This document shows, one piece after another, positions 46,746 to 55,967 of a stretch of DNA of 64,000 nucleotides. Source of the DNA: Nostoc indistinguendum CM1-VF10 (lineage in GTDB: Bacteria; Cyanobacteriota; Cyanobacteriia; Cyanobacteriales; Nostocaceae). The position numbers were made by a program, and so were the translations under genes. Within the stretch, counting starts at the first letter, position 1. Every line of letters begins with the position of its first letter. The stretch lies in NCBI GenBank assembly GCA_019359215.1, contig JAHHHS010000020.1:1-64000 (forward strand). The letters are read 5' to 3'. The notes beneath the pieces were generated by a model that worked only from the letters and a program-made list of their open reading frames with translations, had not been told where the DNA came from and did not search any database.

Positions 46746-47781
46746 TGTGTTGTACTCCCAATCCTGGTAAATCGTTTGGCAAAACTCTCCCTTCTTTTAG
46801 CAATGCACCCGTAAAGGGATCATCGATTAAATTGAGGTGACTGTCTAAATCTAAATAATCAGCTAGTGGCGCTAGCTGTAATGCTGCTGTATTAGCTAGC
46901 GAACTGTCAGAATAGCAACCGAACATTACTTGCAACCGATATGCTCGCGCTGTATGTACCATTCGCATAGCCTCAGTTAGTCCCCCTGATTTCATCAGTT
47001 TGATATTAATTCCATCCACGTAGTTTGCCAAATCCGGAATATCAGAGCTTGTGAAGCAACTTTCATCGACAAAGATGGGCAGAAGAGAGTGTTCTTTGAG
47101 TTTTGCTAAACTTGGTTCCTGCCCCCGTGGCAATGGCTGTTCTACATATTTTATACCCCATTCAGCTAGCCAATTGCACATTGCGATCGCATCTTCTAAA
47201 CTCCAACCTCCGTTGGCATCAACGAAAAATTCTAGTTCAGGTGCTTCTTCTCGCACTGCCAATAGCATTTTTTTATCTGCATCTATGCCATCTGGACTAC
47301 CTAGCTTCACCTTAAAAAGACGGACATCAGTAAATTTTAACCAGTCTCGCGCTCTCGCTCTGGCTCCTTCAGGCGAATTAATCCCAATTGTGACAGAAGT
47401 CGGGACTATTTGATTGCGATCGAGTCCCCAAATTTGCCACAAGGGTAATCCTATATGCTTGCCCAACCAGTCGTGCATTGCCATATCCAAAGCTGCTTTC
47501 ACAGCAGAAGGAACTTGGTTTTGTGTTAAAACTTGCTCAATTTGCTGCCTTTGTAAGGGATTGAATGCTTGTAACAGTGGCACAACTTGTTCTAAAGCAT
47601 CTTTGATCGTATCAGTTGATTGCCGATGATTACCCACACCAAATGGCGATGCTTCCCCCCAGCCTTCGATCTCATCATGTAAAATTCTCACCCAGACATT
47701 CGTTGTCTGTGCCGTTGTACCCCGACTAATAGTCAGCGGGAATCTCTTGTTTACTGTAAATAAATTTACATTTATTTGCAT
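46729..47781 (-). CDS. dipeptide epimerase / N-acyl amino acid racemase, enolase superfamily
   Basis: A 350-aa enzyme of the mandelate racemase/muconate lactonising branch. It has an N-terminal capping domain (FPLTISRGTTAQTTNVWVRI; GWGEASPFG) and a barrel with FKVKLGS (first catalytic Lys), FVDANGGWS (metal Asp), VEQPLPRG (metal Glu), FVDESC and NIKLMKSGGLTEA (second catalytic Lys). The pattern matches L-Ala-D/L-Glu epimerases, and the same subgroup includes N-acetyl-D-glutamate racemase. The start at 47781 (MQINVNLFTVNKRF) is preferred over 47811, whose extra residues look non-coding. It is translationally coupled to the DUF1611 gene downstream. Confidence 0.87.
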   Translation of the reverse strand: MQINVNLFTVNKRFPLTISRGTTAQTTNVWVRILHDEIEGWGEASPFGVGNHRQSTDTIKDALEQVVPLLQAFNPLQRQQIEQVLTQNQVPSAVKAALDMAMHDWLGKHIGLPLWQIWGLDRNQIVPTSVTIGINSPEGARARARDWLKFTDVRLFKVKLGSPDGIDADKKMLLAVREEAPELEFFVDANGGWSLEDAIAMCNWLAEWGIKYVEQPLPRGQEPSLAKLKEHSLLPIFVDESCFTSSDIPDLANYVDGINIKLMKSGGLTEAMRMVHTARAYRLQVMFGCYSDSSLANTAALQLAPLADYLDLDSHLNLIDDPFTGALLKEGRVLPNDLPGLGVQHSASAT

Positions 47782-47909
47782 ATTTGTTATGCATATTATG
47801 TTAAAGCACAAGCCAGTGTAAGTTCAAAGTTTAGATTATCGGATGCATCTGTTATACTTTTTTACATTCATTGCTTAATGACTAAAGTTTTTATTCATTA
47901 TTTTTATTT

Positions 47910-48332
47910 ATGAACAACTTAAAAAAATGGAAAACTTTAAAATCAAAAATGGTTTTAGATCATCCTTGGTGTCAGGTGAGGCAAGATGAAATAGAATTGC
48001 CCAATGGCAAAATTATAGATGATTATTTTGTCAGTATTAAACCAGACGTTGCAATGGTTTTACCTATTACTACTAGCAAAGAGATAATTTTTGTCCGGCA
48101 ATACAGACATGCCGTAGGTGAATTTTTCTTAGAATTGCCAGCAGGGAATTTTGATCCTACCAAAGAGAGTGCAGAAGTAGCAGCAATTCGAGAACTGACC
48201 GAAGAGACTGGTTATATTCCTCAAGAAGTGAGAAAAATAGGAACTTTATATGATAAGCCGAGTAAAGATACCAATCAAATCCATTTATTTTTAACGGAAA
48301 ATGTGAGCAAAGTTGGAAAGCAACAACTTTGA
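47910..48332 (+). CDS. NUDIX hydrolase (probably truncated at the C-terminus)
   Basis: A 140-aa Nudix protein of the ADP-ribose pyrophosphatase type. It has RQYRHAVGEFFLELPAGN followed by the Nudix box from G119-equivalent GNFDPTKESAEVAAIRELTEETGY (G-x5-E-x7-REL-x-EE-x-G), all residues present. Relatives run 170-185 aa; this one stops right after KVGKQQL, where the family would continue for about 40 residues. One base removed from CAACAACTTTGAG would let the frame continue for a few codons only, so an end deletion against the convergent gene (stop at 48361) seems likely. The active site is intact, so activity is possible. Confidence 0.78.
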   Translation: MNNLKKWKTLKSKMVLDHPWCQVRQDEIELPNGKIIDDYFVSIKPDVAMVLPITTSKEIIFVRQYRHAVGEFFLELPAGNFDPTKESAEVAAIRELTEETGYIPQEVRKIGTLYDKPSKDTNQIHLFLTENVSKVGKQQL

Positions 48333-48360
48333 GTATCCACGCCACCTAATTTTTAGTTAT

Positions 48361-49284
48361 TTATCTTGCCCATTGCTGCAAGATATAATCATAAAAAGCC
48401 TCTTTATCTACTTTATCCATCGCAAAAATTTTACGACCACCCGGAACTACTTTAGTACGCCCTTGACTAAGACCAGTAGTAATAATTTCTGTTTCCCATT
48501 CGCGCAATTGATAAAATTCTGGATGTCCCAAATAAGCTGTTGCTAAGACATCCCAAAAATAATAATCTTGAGGGATAACTAGTGCATAGCATTGTCCGGC
48601 TAAATCAGAGGTGGGATAGTGGCGTTGTCGTCCCATTTTGTATACTAACTCCGATGTGACTGGGACATTGTTAGTTAAATCCAAAGGACACATAATAATT
48701 TCAATTTGGGTTTGCCATACCCGCGCTGCTGAAATTGCATCCCAATAAACATTCCATTCGGCAGAACCATCTTGTCCTGCTTCCAGACTTTTTTCCACAT
48801 TGCCACCAACATTTAGCGCACCCCCCATCCACACAATTTTGTGAATCTTGGCTTCGATGTCTGGTGCTTTGTCTAACGCCACTGCAACCGTTGTCAAAGG
48901 CCCAGTTACCATCAAAGCTACGGGGTTTGATGCCTCCCGCAACACCTTGATCATGAAATCTTGACCTGTTTCGGCAACTAGAGGCGTAGTTATGGTTTCG
49001 CTTTGATTGAGAATGGGGAGATGGTCAACGATAAAGGAATCACGGCGATAAAGAGTAGGAAATGGATTGATACCGCGCACAGTACTTTCTGCTACCGGGA
49101 TATGAGAAAATCCCATCAAATCGATAATTTTACGTGTGGCGCTAACAGCCGGTTGAACGTAGCAATCTGCTGGAGTGACGACGACACCAAGGAGTTCGAT
49201 ATGATCCATCGTCAACAGCAGCATGGTTGCTAAATAATCATCTACACCGCCATCGTGATCCATTAATACTAGTTGTTTTGTCAT
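48361..49284 (-). CDS. inosine/uridine-preferring nucleoside hydrolase
   Basis: A 307-aa nucleoside hydrolase. The metal-binding N-terminal motif is DHDGGVDD (D-x-D-x-x-x-D-D, usually DTDPGIDDA), followed by LLGVVVTPADCYV, MVTGPLTTVAVAL, and IVWMGGALNVGGNVE, with an Asn/Glu-rich ribose site NVYWDAISA. It should split ribonucleosides into base and ribose, fitting nucleoside salvage. The start at 49284 (MTKQLVLMDHDGG) is conserved; a longer frame to 49449 would overlap the divergent deaminase gene. The two start codons are only 15 bp apart. No signal peptide is present. Confidence 0.87.
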   Translation of the reverse strand: MTKQLVLMDHDGGVDDYLATMLLLTMDHIELLGVVVTPADCYVQPAVSATRKIIDLMGFSHIPVAESTVRGINPFPTLYRRDSFIVDHLPILNQSETITTPLVAETGQDFMIKVLREASNPVALMVTGPLTTVAVALDKAPDIEAKIHKIVWMGGALNVGGNVEKSLEAGQDGSAEWNVYWDAISAARVWQTQIEIIMCPLDLTNNVPVTSELVYKMGRQRHYPTSDLAGQCYALVIPQDYYFWDVLATAYLGHPEFYQLREWETEIITTGLSQGRTKVVPGGRKIFAMDKVDKEAFYDYILQQWAR

Positions 49285-49299
49285 AAAAGGAGAATTAAT

Positions 49300-49731
49300 A
49301 TGGATGAGTTTATGGAAGCTGCTATTCAAGAAGCAAAACAAGGCAAACAAGAAGGGGGAATTCCCATTGGTTCGGTTCTCGTCAAGGATGGCAAAATTCT
49401 CGGCAAAGGACACAATAAACGTGTGCAAGATAGCGATCCTGTTACCCACGCGGAGATTGATTGTCTCCGCAATGCTGGGAGAGTTGGCAGCTACAGAGGT
49501 ACAACACTCTATTCAACTTTAATGCCGTGTTATCTATGCGCTGGGGCAGTCGTACAATTTGGGATTAAAAAAGTCATTGTTGGAGAATCCAGAACTTTTC
49601 CTGGTGCTAAAGAATTTATGGTATCTCACGGTGTGGAAGTAGTTGATCTTAATCTTGACAATTGCGAACGAATGATGAGTGAGTTTATTGAAACTAACCC
49701 GGAACTTTGGAATGAAGATATTGGTAAGTAG
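49300..49731 (+). CDS. cytosine deaminase, yeast Fcy1-like
   Basis: A 143-aa zinc deaminase of the CDA superfamily. Catalytic residues are visible as VTHAEIDCL (zinc His and proton-shuttle Glu at about 63-65) and LMPCYLCAGA (two zinc Cys). It matches yeast cytosine deaminase closely in order and C-terminus (GIKKVIVGE; SHGVEVVDL; ETNPELWNEDIGK), rather than bacterial CodA (a TIM barrel). It is expected to convert cytosine to uracil. A strong AAAGGAGA ribosome-binding site precedes ATG 49300. It is divergent from the nucleoside hydrolase gene, together a base-salvage pair. Confidence 0.83.
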   Translation: MDEFMEAAIQEAKQGKQEGGIPIGSVLVKDGKILGKGHNKRVQDSDPVTHAEIDCLRNAGRVGSYRGTTLYSTLMPCYLCAGAVVQFGIKKVIVGESRTFPGAKEFMVSHGVEVVDLNLDNCERMMSEFIETNPELWNEDIGK

Positions 49732-49857
49732 TTGGGAGTTAGGAGTAGCCCGCGTCTTGGTGACTTTTGATAGGAGAATTATGGCAGTAGCGATCGCTAT
49801 CTAAAGCACTCTTTAACCCAGACAAAAAAGTTACCTTCACCGGGACACTTATTACTC

Positions 49858-50982
49858 CTAACCTAGCAAAAGTGTACTGTTATTATCAATCAGGGTAAGA
49901 GTTCCACTAGTAGCCATGCCTATGTTGGGCTGCGCCGATGCACTATAAGTCTGAATGTAACGCCGCACTTCTAATGGAAACTGAGGGTAATCTAATACCG
50001 CATCACCATCGGCAATAGTTGCCCAGAAGTCGCGCAAACTAGGAGCTAATTTTTTTGCCTGTGATAATGGTAAGTTTAATGGAGAGTGAGTTAGTAGCTT
50101 AATTAAAAAGGGGAAAGAGCGATCGCCCATCCATTGCCGCGATGACTCTTGCAAGTCAGGAAACTCAGGCACTGACTCTACCCGATGGGATAATATTTGC
50201 AACGATTCTTTACCTTGCTGATCTCGATGAAACTCTAGCACCCGATAAGGGTGAGGATAGCTAACTAAAGAGCCAGTGGTAATATCATATACTCCATCTG
50301 AATAAGCAATATCTTGAACGTGTAAATGTCCTGTAAACACTAGCTTGACACCATAGCGCCTCAACAACTGCAATAGTTCTGCTGAATTCGACAACATATA
50401 GCGATTTGCCAGTGGATGGCTAGATTGATTGGGCAAATGCTCGACTACATTATGATGCACCATCACTAAAACTAATTCATCAACAGATGCCGCCAGCACC
50501 TCTTCTAACCAAAGTAGCTGTTTGGCATCCAAACACCCTACTTGCTCACCTTGGTCATTAAAGGAGTTAGAATTCAGTCCAATCAGCTTAACTCCAGGCA
50601 ATAACTGGCGAATGTAGTAAATCTGCTGTGGATCTTCATAGCCAAACTTAGTGTAATAGTAGGGGAAATCCGCAAAAGCAATTGATTGCTGATCAGCTAA
50701 CAGCACAGGAACGTCATGATTACCAGGAACAACATAGACGGGAAAAGGTAGCTGGGCTAAACATTGTTGTAACCAAGCGTGGTTCTCTGGTTCGCCGTGC
50801 TGGGTTAAATCTCCTGGCAACAACAAGAAATCTAAATCCAGTTGTGTTAAATGTTCGAGTACACTTTGAAATGCCGAGATACTGACTTCTACTAGATGGA
50901 ACCGATTGGGATGATCCCAGATTGTGTGGGGAAGTGCCAGATGTAAGTCGCTGACTACCGCAAAGCGAAAATTGAGGGTCAT
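49858..50982 (-). CDS. calcineurin-like metallophosphoesterase
   Basis: A 374-aa protein with the full metallophosphoesterase pattern in its first 220 residues: VVSDLHLAL (D-x-H), LLLPGDLTQHGEPENH (GD), VYVVPGNHDVP (GNHD), VMVHHNVVEH and VFTGHLHVQD (GHxH). The remaining ~150 residues form a family-specific C-terminal extension (SYPHPYRVLEFHRD ... PFLIKLLTHSPL). It binds two metals and hydrolyses phosphomono- or diesters; the substrate is unknown, with cyclic nucleotides or nucleotides plausible. No signal peptide is present, so it is probably cytoplasmic. It is monocistronic. Confidence 0.88.
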   Translation of the reverse strand: MTLNFRFAVVSDLHLALPHTIWDHPNRFHLVEVSISAFQSVLEHLTQLDLDFLLLPGDLTQHGEPENHAWLQQCLAQLPFPVYVVPGNHDVPVLLADQQSIAFADFPYYYTKFGYEDPQQIYYIRQLLPGVKLIGLNSNSFNDQGEQVGCLDAKQLLWLEEVLAASVDELVLVMVHHNVVEHLPNQSSHPLANRYMLSNSAELLQLLRRYGVKLVFTGHLHVQDIAYSDGVYDITTGSLVSYPHPYRVLEFHRDQQGKESLQILSHRVESVPEFPDLQESSRQWMGDRSFPFLIKLLTHSPLNLPLSQAKKLAPSLRDFWATIADGDAVLDYPQFPLEVRRYIQTYSASAQPNIGMATSGTLTLIDNNSTLLLG

Positions 50983-51290
50983 TGATTTATGAAAATATTA
51001 AAAGCAAGGGTTAAAATAAGCCTTTTCCAAAAAGTATAACGCTTGCTCTGTTTCACTGCTTAGAAATGGTATATTAACCTACAGAATTCATCAAGCGATC
51101 GCCTCTATAATTCAATACGGTTCAGTTAGGGCTTAAAACTCTCTGTCAAAGTCGAATTTTTTAACTAAACGCTAAGAACGCTAAGAGAATAAATACAAAG
51201 AATGGATGCTTAACTGAACTGTATTGCTCTATAATTTTCAAGAAACGCGATATATGTATGGTGTTTAATATATCGCATCTCTCAGCATAA
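50983..51290. other. intergenic region
   Basis: No gene. It has a small palindromic TTATA/TATATCGC area near 51247-51282 before the subtilase stop, and nothing more I can name. Confidence 0.35.
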
Positions 51291-53018
51291 TTACAGGTTT
51301 AAAGCGTTAATCACTCCATAACCCCATTTTTCATCAAATGTGCCTGCGGCTTTTCCAGGAATTGCACTATTTTTACGTAGCAAGTCTTTCACAGCAGCCG
51401 GATCAAGTTTAGGATCACGTTGCAACAGCAGTGCTACTAACCCACTAACGAATGGTGTTGCCATACTTGTACCAGCCATTACCACAAACTTAGAATTAAT
51501 CATTGATGAGCGGCCAAAACTGGCATCGGCGGAAAGGGTGGAAACAATCATTGCTCCTGGTGCTGCTACATCCGGCTTTTGTCCAGCATTCCGTAGTGGC
51601 CCTTCACTACTGAATTCCGAAATAGTATGCAATTCAAAGCCCATTTCTTGCACTTGGTCATCAATATCTGTGTACTTGCTTCTAGTAGTATAGGCGGCAA
51701 CTGTAATTGCACTGCTGGCGGCTCCTGGTGATCCAATTTTTACCGCATCCTTCACACTTTTACCTGTGAAAAACACTGAGGAACTTTCATCTAGTGTCCA
51801 CACATTCAAACACGTGTCAGTTGGAGAAGTGTTACGAACTCGCAACTGCCAAACACCTCCCATGACTGGTGAGGGACCAGTGCCACGTATTTGCACAAAA
51901 AAATTATGGTCGCCGTTGGCTTGGTCTGGTGCTGGTGTCGCTAATTGTACTCGTGCATCCGGTAACTGGTAATCTTGTGCAGGATTGCCGTCAGTAATGA
52001 TTTTTTGGAAGGGGGTAACAAAACCGTTAGGACTCCGCACCGACACTTCCAATTCACTGTCTTTGGAATACCAAGCGTTTAACCAAACTATACCTACTTG
52101 ATTCAAAGGAACATTAAAGCGCATACCGCGAGTGCGCCCAGTGGGTATCGTCGCTTGACCATGAATGTTATCATTTCCTTCGTTACCCGCAGCACAGCAA
52201 ACAATTCTTCCAGGGCCAGTTTCGGCGTTAATGACTTTTGATAAGGAATCACTACCATCATGGGAATCAGCGTGTCCACCCAAGCTGAGATTCACCACGG
52301 CTGGCCGTCCCAACTCTCTAGCAACTCGGAAAATGTAACGAACGCCATCAGCAATGTGGGCATCCTGTAAATCTGACCTGACGACAACTAATTCCGCTTC
52401 TGGTGCTACACCGCCATAAGTAGCATCGGCACCGGCGGCAATTCCAGCAACGTGAGTACCATGACCGCTAGTATCCTGAGAAATTGTCAGTTGCGCTCCT
52501 GTAAATTCAGCCCCATAGCCGCCCTCCCTCACTCCTGGGCCTGACAGTGTTTGATCCCAAATGTGTAAAATTCGTCCCGCAAAGGCAGGGTGTTTCGGAT
52601 CAATGCCACTGTCTATAATGCCGATGATTACTCCTTTACCAGTCAGTCCGGTTTGATTTTTAAACTCCGGTAGTTTGGCTTCTGCCAGTGCAGTATCCAT
52701 CCTCAAATGAAGTTTGCGTGATGGCTTAATCCACTGAATAACATCTTCTTCAGATAAAACATCTAAACTCTCTATCGGTAAGAAAGCCGTCCGCACACTG
52801 CCTGAGTTTTGATTGACTTCAATATTATATTGTGATAAGTAACTCAAGTCTGCATCAGGGTCGCAGTAGATAAAAACAACGCTCTTAGTAGGCTTGACTG
52901 GGCTTTTGTGAGCAATAATGCCAAGCGATCGCTTGTGTGTAACTAAAGCTTGATCTCCTTCATTGTGATAGTCTTGAAATGCCAAAAGTAGTCCGGGAGA
53001 AAGTTTTTCGTGTTTCAT
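51291..53018 (-). CDS. S8 family serine peptidase (subtilase)
   Basis: A 575-aa subtilisin-like protease. An N-terminal propeptide-like region spans about 1-120. The catalytic triad is D136 in IIDSGIDPKHPAF, H186 in GHGTHVAGIAAG and the Ser in AGTSMATPFVSG; the oxyanion Asn is in CCAAGNEGND. Between Asn and Ser (about 275-410) is an inserted beta-rich P/homo-B-like domain (MRFNVPLNQVGIVW ... VQIRGTGPSPVMGG). No Sec signal is visible, so it may be cytoplasmic or exported by another route. It is monocistronic with a weak AT-rich leader. Target proteins are unknown. Confidence 0.88.
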   Translation of the reverse strand: MKHEKLSPGLLLAFQDYHNEGDQALVTHKRSLGIIAHKSPVKPTKSVVFIYCDPDADLSYLSQYNIEVNQNSGSVRTAFLPIESLDVLSEEDVIQWIKPSRKLHLRMDTALAEAKLPEFKNQTGLTGKGVIIGIIDSGIDPKHPAFAGRILHIWDQTLSGPGVREGGYGAEFTGAQLTISQDTSGHGTHVAGIAAGADATYGGVAPEAELVVVRSDLQDAHIADGVRYIFRVARELGRPAVVNLSLGGHADSHDGSDSLSKVINAETGPGRIVCCAAGNEGNDNIHGQATIPTGRTRGMRFNVPLNQVGIVWLNAWYSKDSELEVSVRSPNGFVTPFQKIITDGNPAQDYQLPDARVQLATPAPDQANGDHNFFVQIRGTGPSPVMGGVWQLRVRNTSPTDTCLNVWTLDESSSVFFTGKSVKDAVKIGSPGAASSAITVAAYTTRSKYTDIDDQVQEMGFELHTISEFSSEGPLRNAGQKPDVAAPGAMIVSTLSADASFGRSSMINSKFVVMAGTSMATPFVSGLVALLLQRDPKLDPAAVKDLLRKNSAIPGKAAGTFDEKWGYGVINALNL

Positions 53019-53612
53019 TTTTACCTCAAATTTAATTTATTTGCTGTTAGCAAAATAGTGATTAGAACAGGATAAGCCGCTCTGGCATTAAGGCAGACTA
53101 TGTATTTTTTCGTCTTGATTATTTGATGCGACTATAGTTATCTATTCTTTTAATAGATACATCAAATAAGCTTAGGGAACGGGAAGTTATTCCTAAGACA
53201 ATTGCTAATTCATAACTCATATACCTGAATTATGTCTCCCTTATAGTGATTTTATGTGGCTCATAAGATATCTTTAAGCAGCCGCATCTCATAATTACCC
53301 AAGACTGGGGTCATTGGGAATTTTTATGAAGCTATTAAACTAATCCAGTGTCTGCCTAAATCATTACGGACAAAGTTAATAAAATTAAGAATAGTTAAGG
53401 AATAAATAAAAAAGATAAATTTCATCAATATTAAATACTAAAAGAACTTATCAGCAAAATAGTTAAGACTGATAACATTTGCGTATAAAGTATCAGGATG
53501 CAGACTAAATTGCTAATGACTTCTGACAAATGATAGATTTTCTATCATAAGTAAGAGCCATAAAGAAGCCAATATTTGCAACGATCGCTTCTGAAGATAC
53601 AAAAAGTTATTC
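53019..53612. other. intergenic region between divergent subtilase and GH13 genes
   Basis: AT-rich, 594 bp. A TCTATTCTTTTAATAGATA inverted repeat lies at about 53140-53159. It presumably holds both promoters; no gene or RNA is recognised. Confidence 0.4.
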
Positions 53613-55082
53613 ATGCAAATTCAAACACCAGACTGGGTGAAACACGCGGTTTTTTACCAAATTTTTCCAGATCGCTTTGCTAGAAGCAAACAGCCACGTA
53701 AACGGTTACTGCGTGAAGCCCGTTGGGAAGATTGGGATGCTATGCCAACACTCCAGGGTTATAAAGGCGGCGATTTATGGGGCATCATGGAGGGTTTAGA
53801 CTACATCCAGGATTTGGGAATAAACGCGATTTACTTTACACCAATTTTTCAATCCGCTAGCAATCATCGCTATCATACTCACGATTATTATCAAGTTGAC
53901 CCCATGCTGGGGGGCAATGAAGCTTTTAAAGAATTGTTAGATGCAGCGCATCAACGGAATATCAAAGTTGTTCTGGATGGAGTGTTTAACCATTCCAGTC
54001 GGGGTTTTTTCTTTTTCCATGACGTTTTAGAAAATGGCCCCCATTCGCCTTGGGTAAATTGGTTCAAAATCGAAGGCTGGCCCCTTTCAGCATACAATGG
54101 CGATTTCCCTGCAAATTACGTAGGTTGGGCGGGAAATCGCGCCTTGCCAGAATTTAACCACGACAATCCAGAAGTGCGGGAATATATTATGGAAATTGCC
54201 GAATATTGGATTAAATTCGGCATCGACGGTTGGCGATTAGATGTACCATTTGAAATAAAAACTCCTGGATTTTGGCAGGAATTTCGCGATCGCGTTAAGG
54301 CAGTGAATCCCGAAGCTTACATTGTGGGCGAAGTGTGGGGAGATTCCCGCGAGTGGTTGGATGGGACACAATTTGACGGCGTGATGAATTATCTCTTTGC
54401 TGGGCCAACAATTGCCTTTGCAGCAGGCGATCGCGTAGACTTAGAACAAGTCCAAAGCCGCGACTATCAACCCTACCCACCCTTATTTGCCGCCGAATAC
54501 GCCACTAAAATCCAAGAAGTACTGCAACTTTATCCTTGGGAAATTCAGCTAACTCAACTCAATTTGCTAGCAAGCCACGATACAGCCCGATTGATGAGCA
54601 TTGCAGGGGGCGATATAGCTAGTATAGAATTATCAACTCTATTGCTACTAACTTTTCCCGGTGCGCCCAGCATCTACTATGGTGATGAAGTTGGCTTACC
54701 TGGAGCCATAGACCCAGACTCACGCCGTGGTTTTCCTTTAGAAGCCAACTGGAATCGAGAAATTTTCAATACTCACCGTCAATTAATTGCCCTACGCCAC
54801 ACTTACCCAGCATTGCGTACAGGTGATTACCAAGTCCTCCATGCTCAAGGAGAACTTTACATCTTTGCGCGAACTTTAGAGACAGAGGAATTGATAATTG
54901 CCGTCAACGCTGGCACAAGTTCGGCAACAGCCAATGCAGATGTCGTCATGCGTACTCAACCCAACAAGCTGTTATATGGTACTGCTGAAGTTGAGTGGAA
55001 TAATGAAGGAGAAACTCAGCAGTTGAGGTTGAGTGTTCCCGCACGCAGTGGGTGCATTCTGGGAGTAGGGAATGGCGAGTAG
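53613..55082 (+). CDS. glycoside hydrolase family 13 (neopullulanase / maltogenic-amylase-like)
   Basis: A 489-aa alpha-amylase superfamily enzyme. The four conserved regions are VVLDGVFNHSS (I), FGIDGWRLDVPFE with the nucleophile Asp (II), IVGEVWGDS with the acid/base Glu (III) and LLASHDTARLMS (IV). FYQIFPDRFA at the N-terminus and PSIYYGDEVGLPG are typical of cyclomaltodextrinase/neopullulanase-type enzymes; the protein lacks their N-terminal starch-binding domain. A C-terminal beta domain is present. It has no signal peptide, so it probably acts on glycogen or maltodextrin in the cytoplasm. Confidence 0.9.
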   Translation: MQIQTPDWVKHAVFYQIFPDRFARSKQPRKRLLREARWEDWDAMPTLQGYKGGDLWGIMEGLDYIQDLGINAIYFTPIFQSASNHRYHTHDYYQVDPMLGGNEAFKELLDAAHQRNIKVVLDGVFNHSSRGFFFFHDVLENGPHSPWVNWFKIEGWPLSAYNGDFPANYVGWAGNRALPEFNHDNPEVREYIMEIAEYWIKFGIDGWRLDVPFEIKTPGFWQEFRDRVKAVNPEAYIVGEVWGDSREWLDGTQFDGVMNYLFAGPTIAFAAGDRVDLEQVQSRDYQPYPPLFAAEYATKIQEVLQLYPWEIQLTQLNLLASHDTARLMSIAGGDIASIELSTLLLLTFPGAPSIYYGDEVGLPGAIDPDSRRGFPLEANWNREIFNTHRQLIALRHTYPALRTGDYQVLHAQGELYIFARTLETEELIIAVNAGTSSATANADVVMRTQPNKLLYGTAEVEWNNEGETQQLRLSVPARSGCILGVGNGE

Positions 55083-55128
55083 GAGGACAAGGGGGACAAA
55101 ATAAACTGTTTTCCCAATGCCCAATACA

Positions 55129-55548
55129 TTAGCTTCCTGCCACCATTGCAGGGATCAACACCGCATCAATAACGTGGATCACGCCATTGTCCGTCAAAAT
55201 GTCTGTTTTGATGACATTGGCGTTATTTACCTTAATTTTGCCGTCGGCAGATTCAATGGCTACAATTGACCCCTCAAACGTCTCTGCTTCATTGATCTGT
55301 ACCAAATCATCAGACCGAACATCCCCACTAGCGACATGATACGCCACAATTTTCTTGAGCTTGGGGATATCTTGTAGTAGCGAATCTAAAGTTCCCTCTG
55401 GCAGATTGGCAAAGGCTTCGTCAGTTGGTGCAAATAGCGTGAAAGAACCAGGGCTTTTCAGCATTTCTATGAGATTTGCAGCTTCAGCAGCCTTCACCAG
55501 GGTATTGAAGTTTCCCGCGTTGATAGCAGTTTCCACAAGGTCAGCCAT
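55129..55548 (-). CDS. fasciclin domain protein
   Basis: A 139-aa single fasciclin (FAS1) domain protein: MADLVETAINAGNFNTLVKA, then the H1-like box FTLFAPTDEAFANLP, YHVASGDVRSDDL, and the second conserved box NGVIHVIDAVLIP. Cyanobacteria usually have one or two such small FAS1 proteins, often exported or membrane-associated; this one has no signal peptide. Its role is uncertain, with adhesion or stress suggested for relatives. It is convergent with the GH13 gene. Confidence 0.9.
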   Translation of the reverse strand: MADLVETAINAGNFNTLVKAAEAANLIEMLKSPGSFTLFAPTDEAFANLPEGTLDSLLQDIPKLKKIVAYHVASGDVRSDDLVQINEAETFEGSIVAIESADGKIKVNNANVIKTDILTDNGVIHVIDAVLIPAMVAGS

Positions 55549-55707
55549 AAGGATGTGTGACTTTAGTCAGGTAGTATTATAAGTAACTTATAAAGTGATT
55601 AGAATGCTCTTAGCCTCTATCAACAGAGAGGTTGCTAGCGATTAAATACACGGCAGCAGATTTATCAGTACTGCTACACTGGGGAATGACCCCAAGAACC
55701 ACTGTTT

Positions 55708-55944
55708 ATGCTAAAGCGTTCTAAGTTCGAGACAACTCAGTCTCAGATTATGCACCGTTCTGAGGAGCTAATTAGTGCAGCCTCAAATCGTTACCGCATT
55801 ACGGTTCAGGTGGCAAATCGTGCTAAACGTCGGCGTTATGAAGATTTTGAAAATAACGAAGATGCGATGATGAAGCCAGTGTTAAGGGCAATTATCGAAA
55901 TGTCCGATGAATTGACTCAGCCAGAAATTATTGGCGAACTATAA
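55708..55944 (+). CDS. rpoZ: RNA polymerase omega subunit
   Basis: A 78-aa cyanobacterial Rpo[60 protein letters not shown]. It helps assemble the core RNA polymerase by latching the beta-prime subunit. It is the first gene of a likely two-gene unit with the secreted protein gene 24 bp downstream. Confidence 0.95.
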   Translation: MLKRSKFETTQSQIMHRSEELISAASNRYRITVQVANRAKRRRYEDFENNEDAMMKPVLRAIIEMSDELTQPEIIGEL

Positions 55945-55967
55945 AAAAAGGCTTTAGAGAAGGTAGG

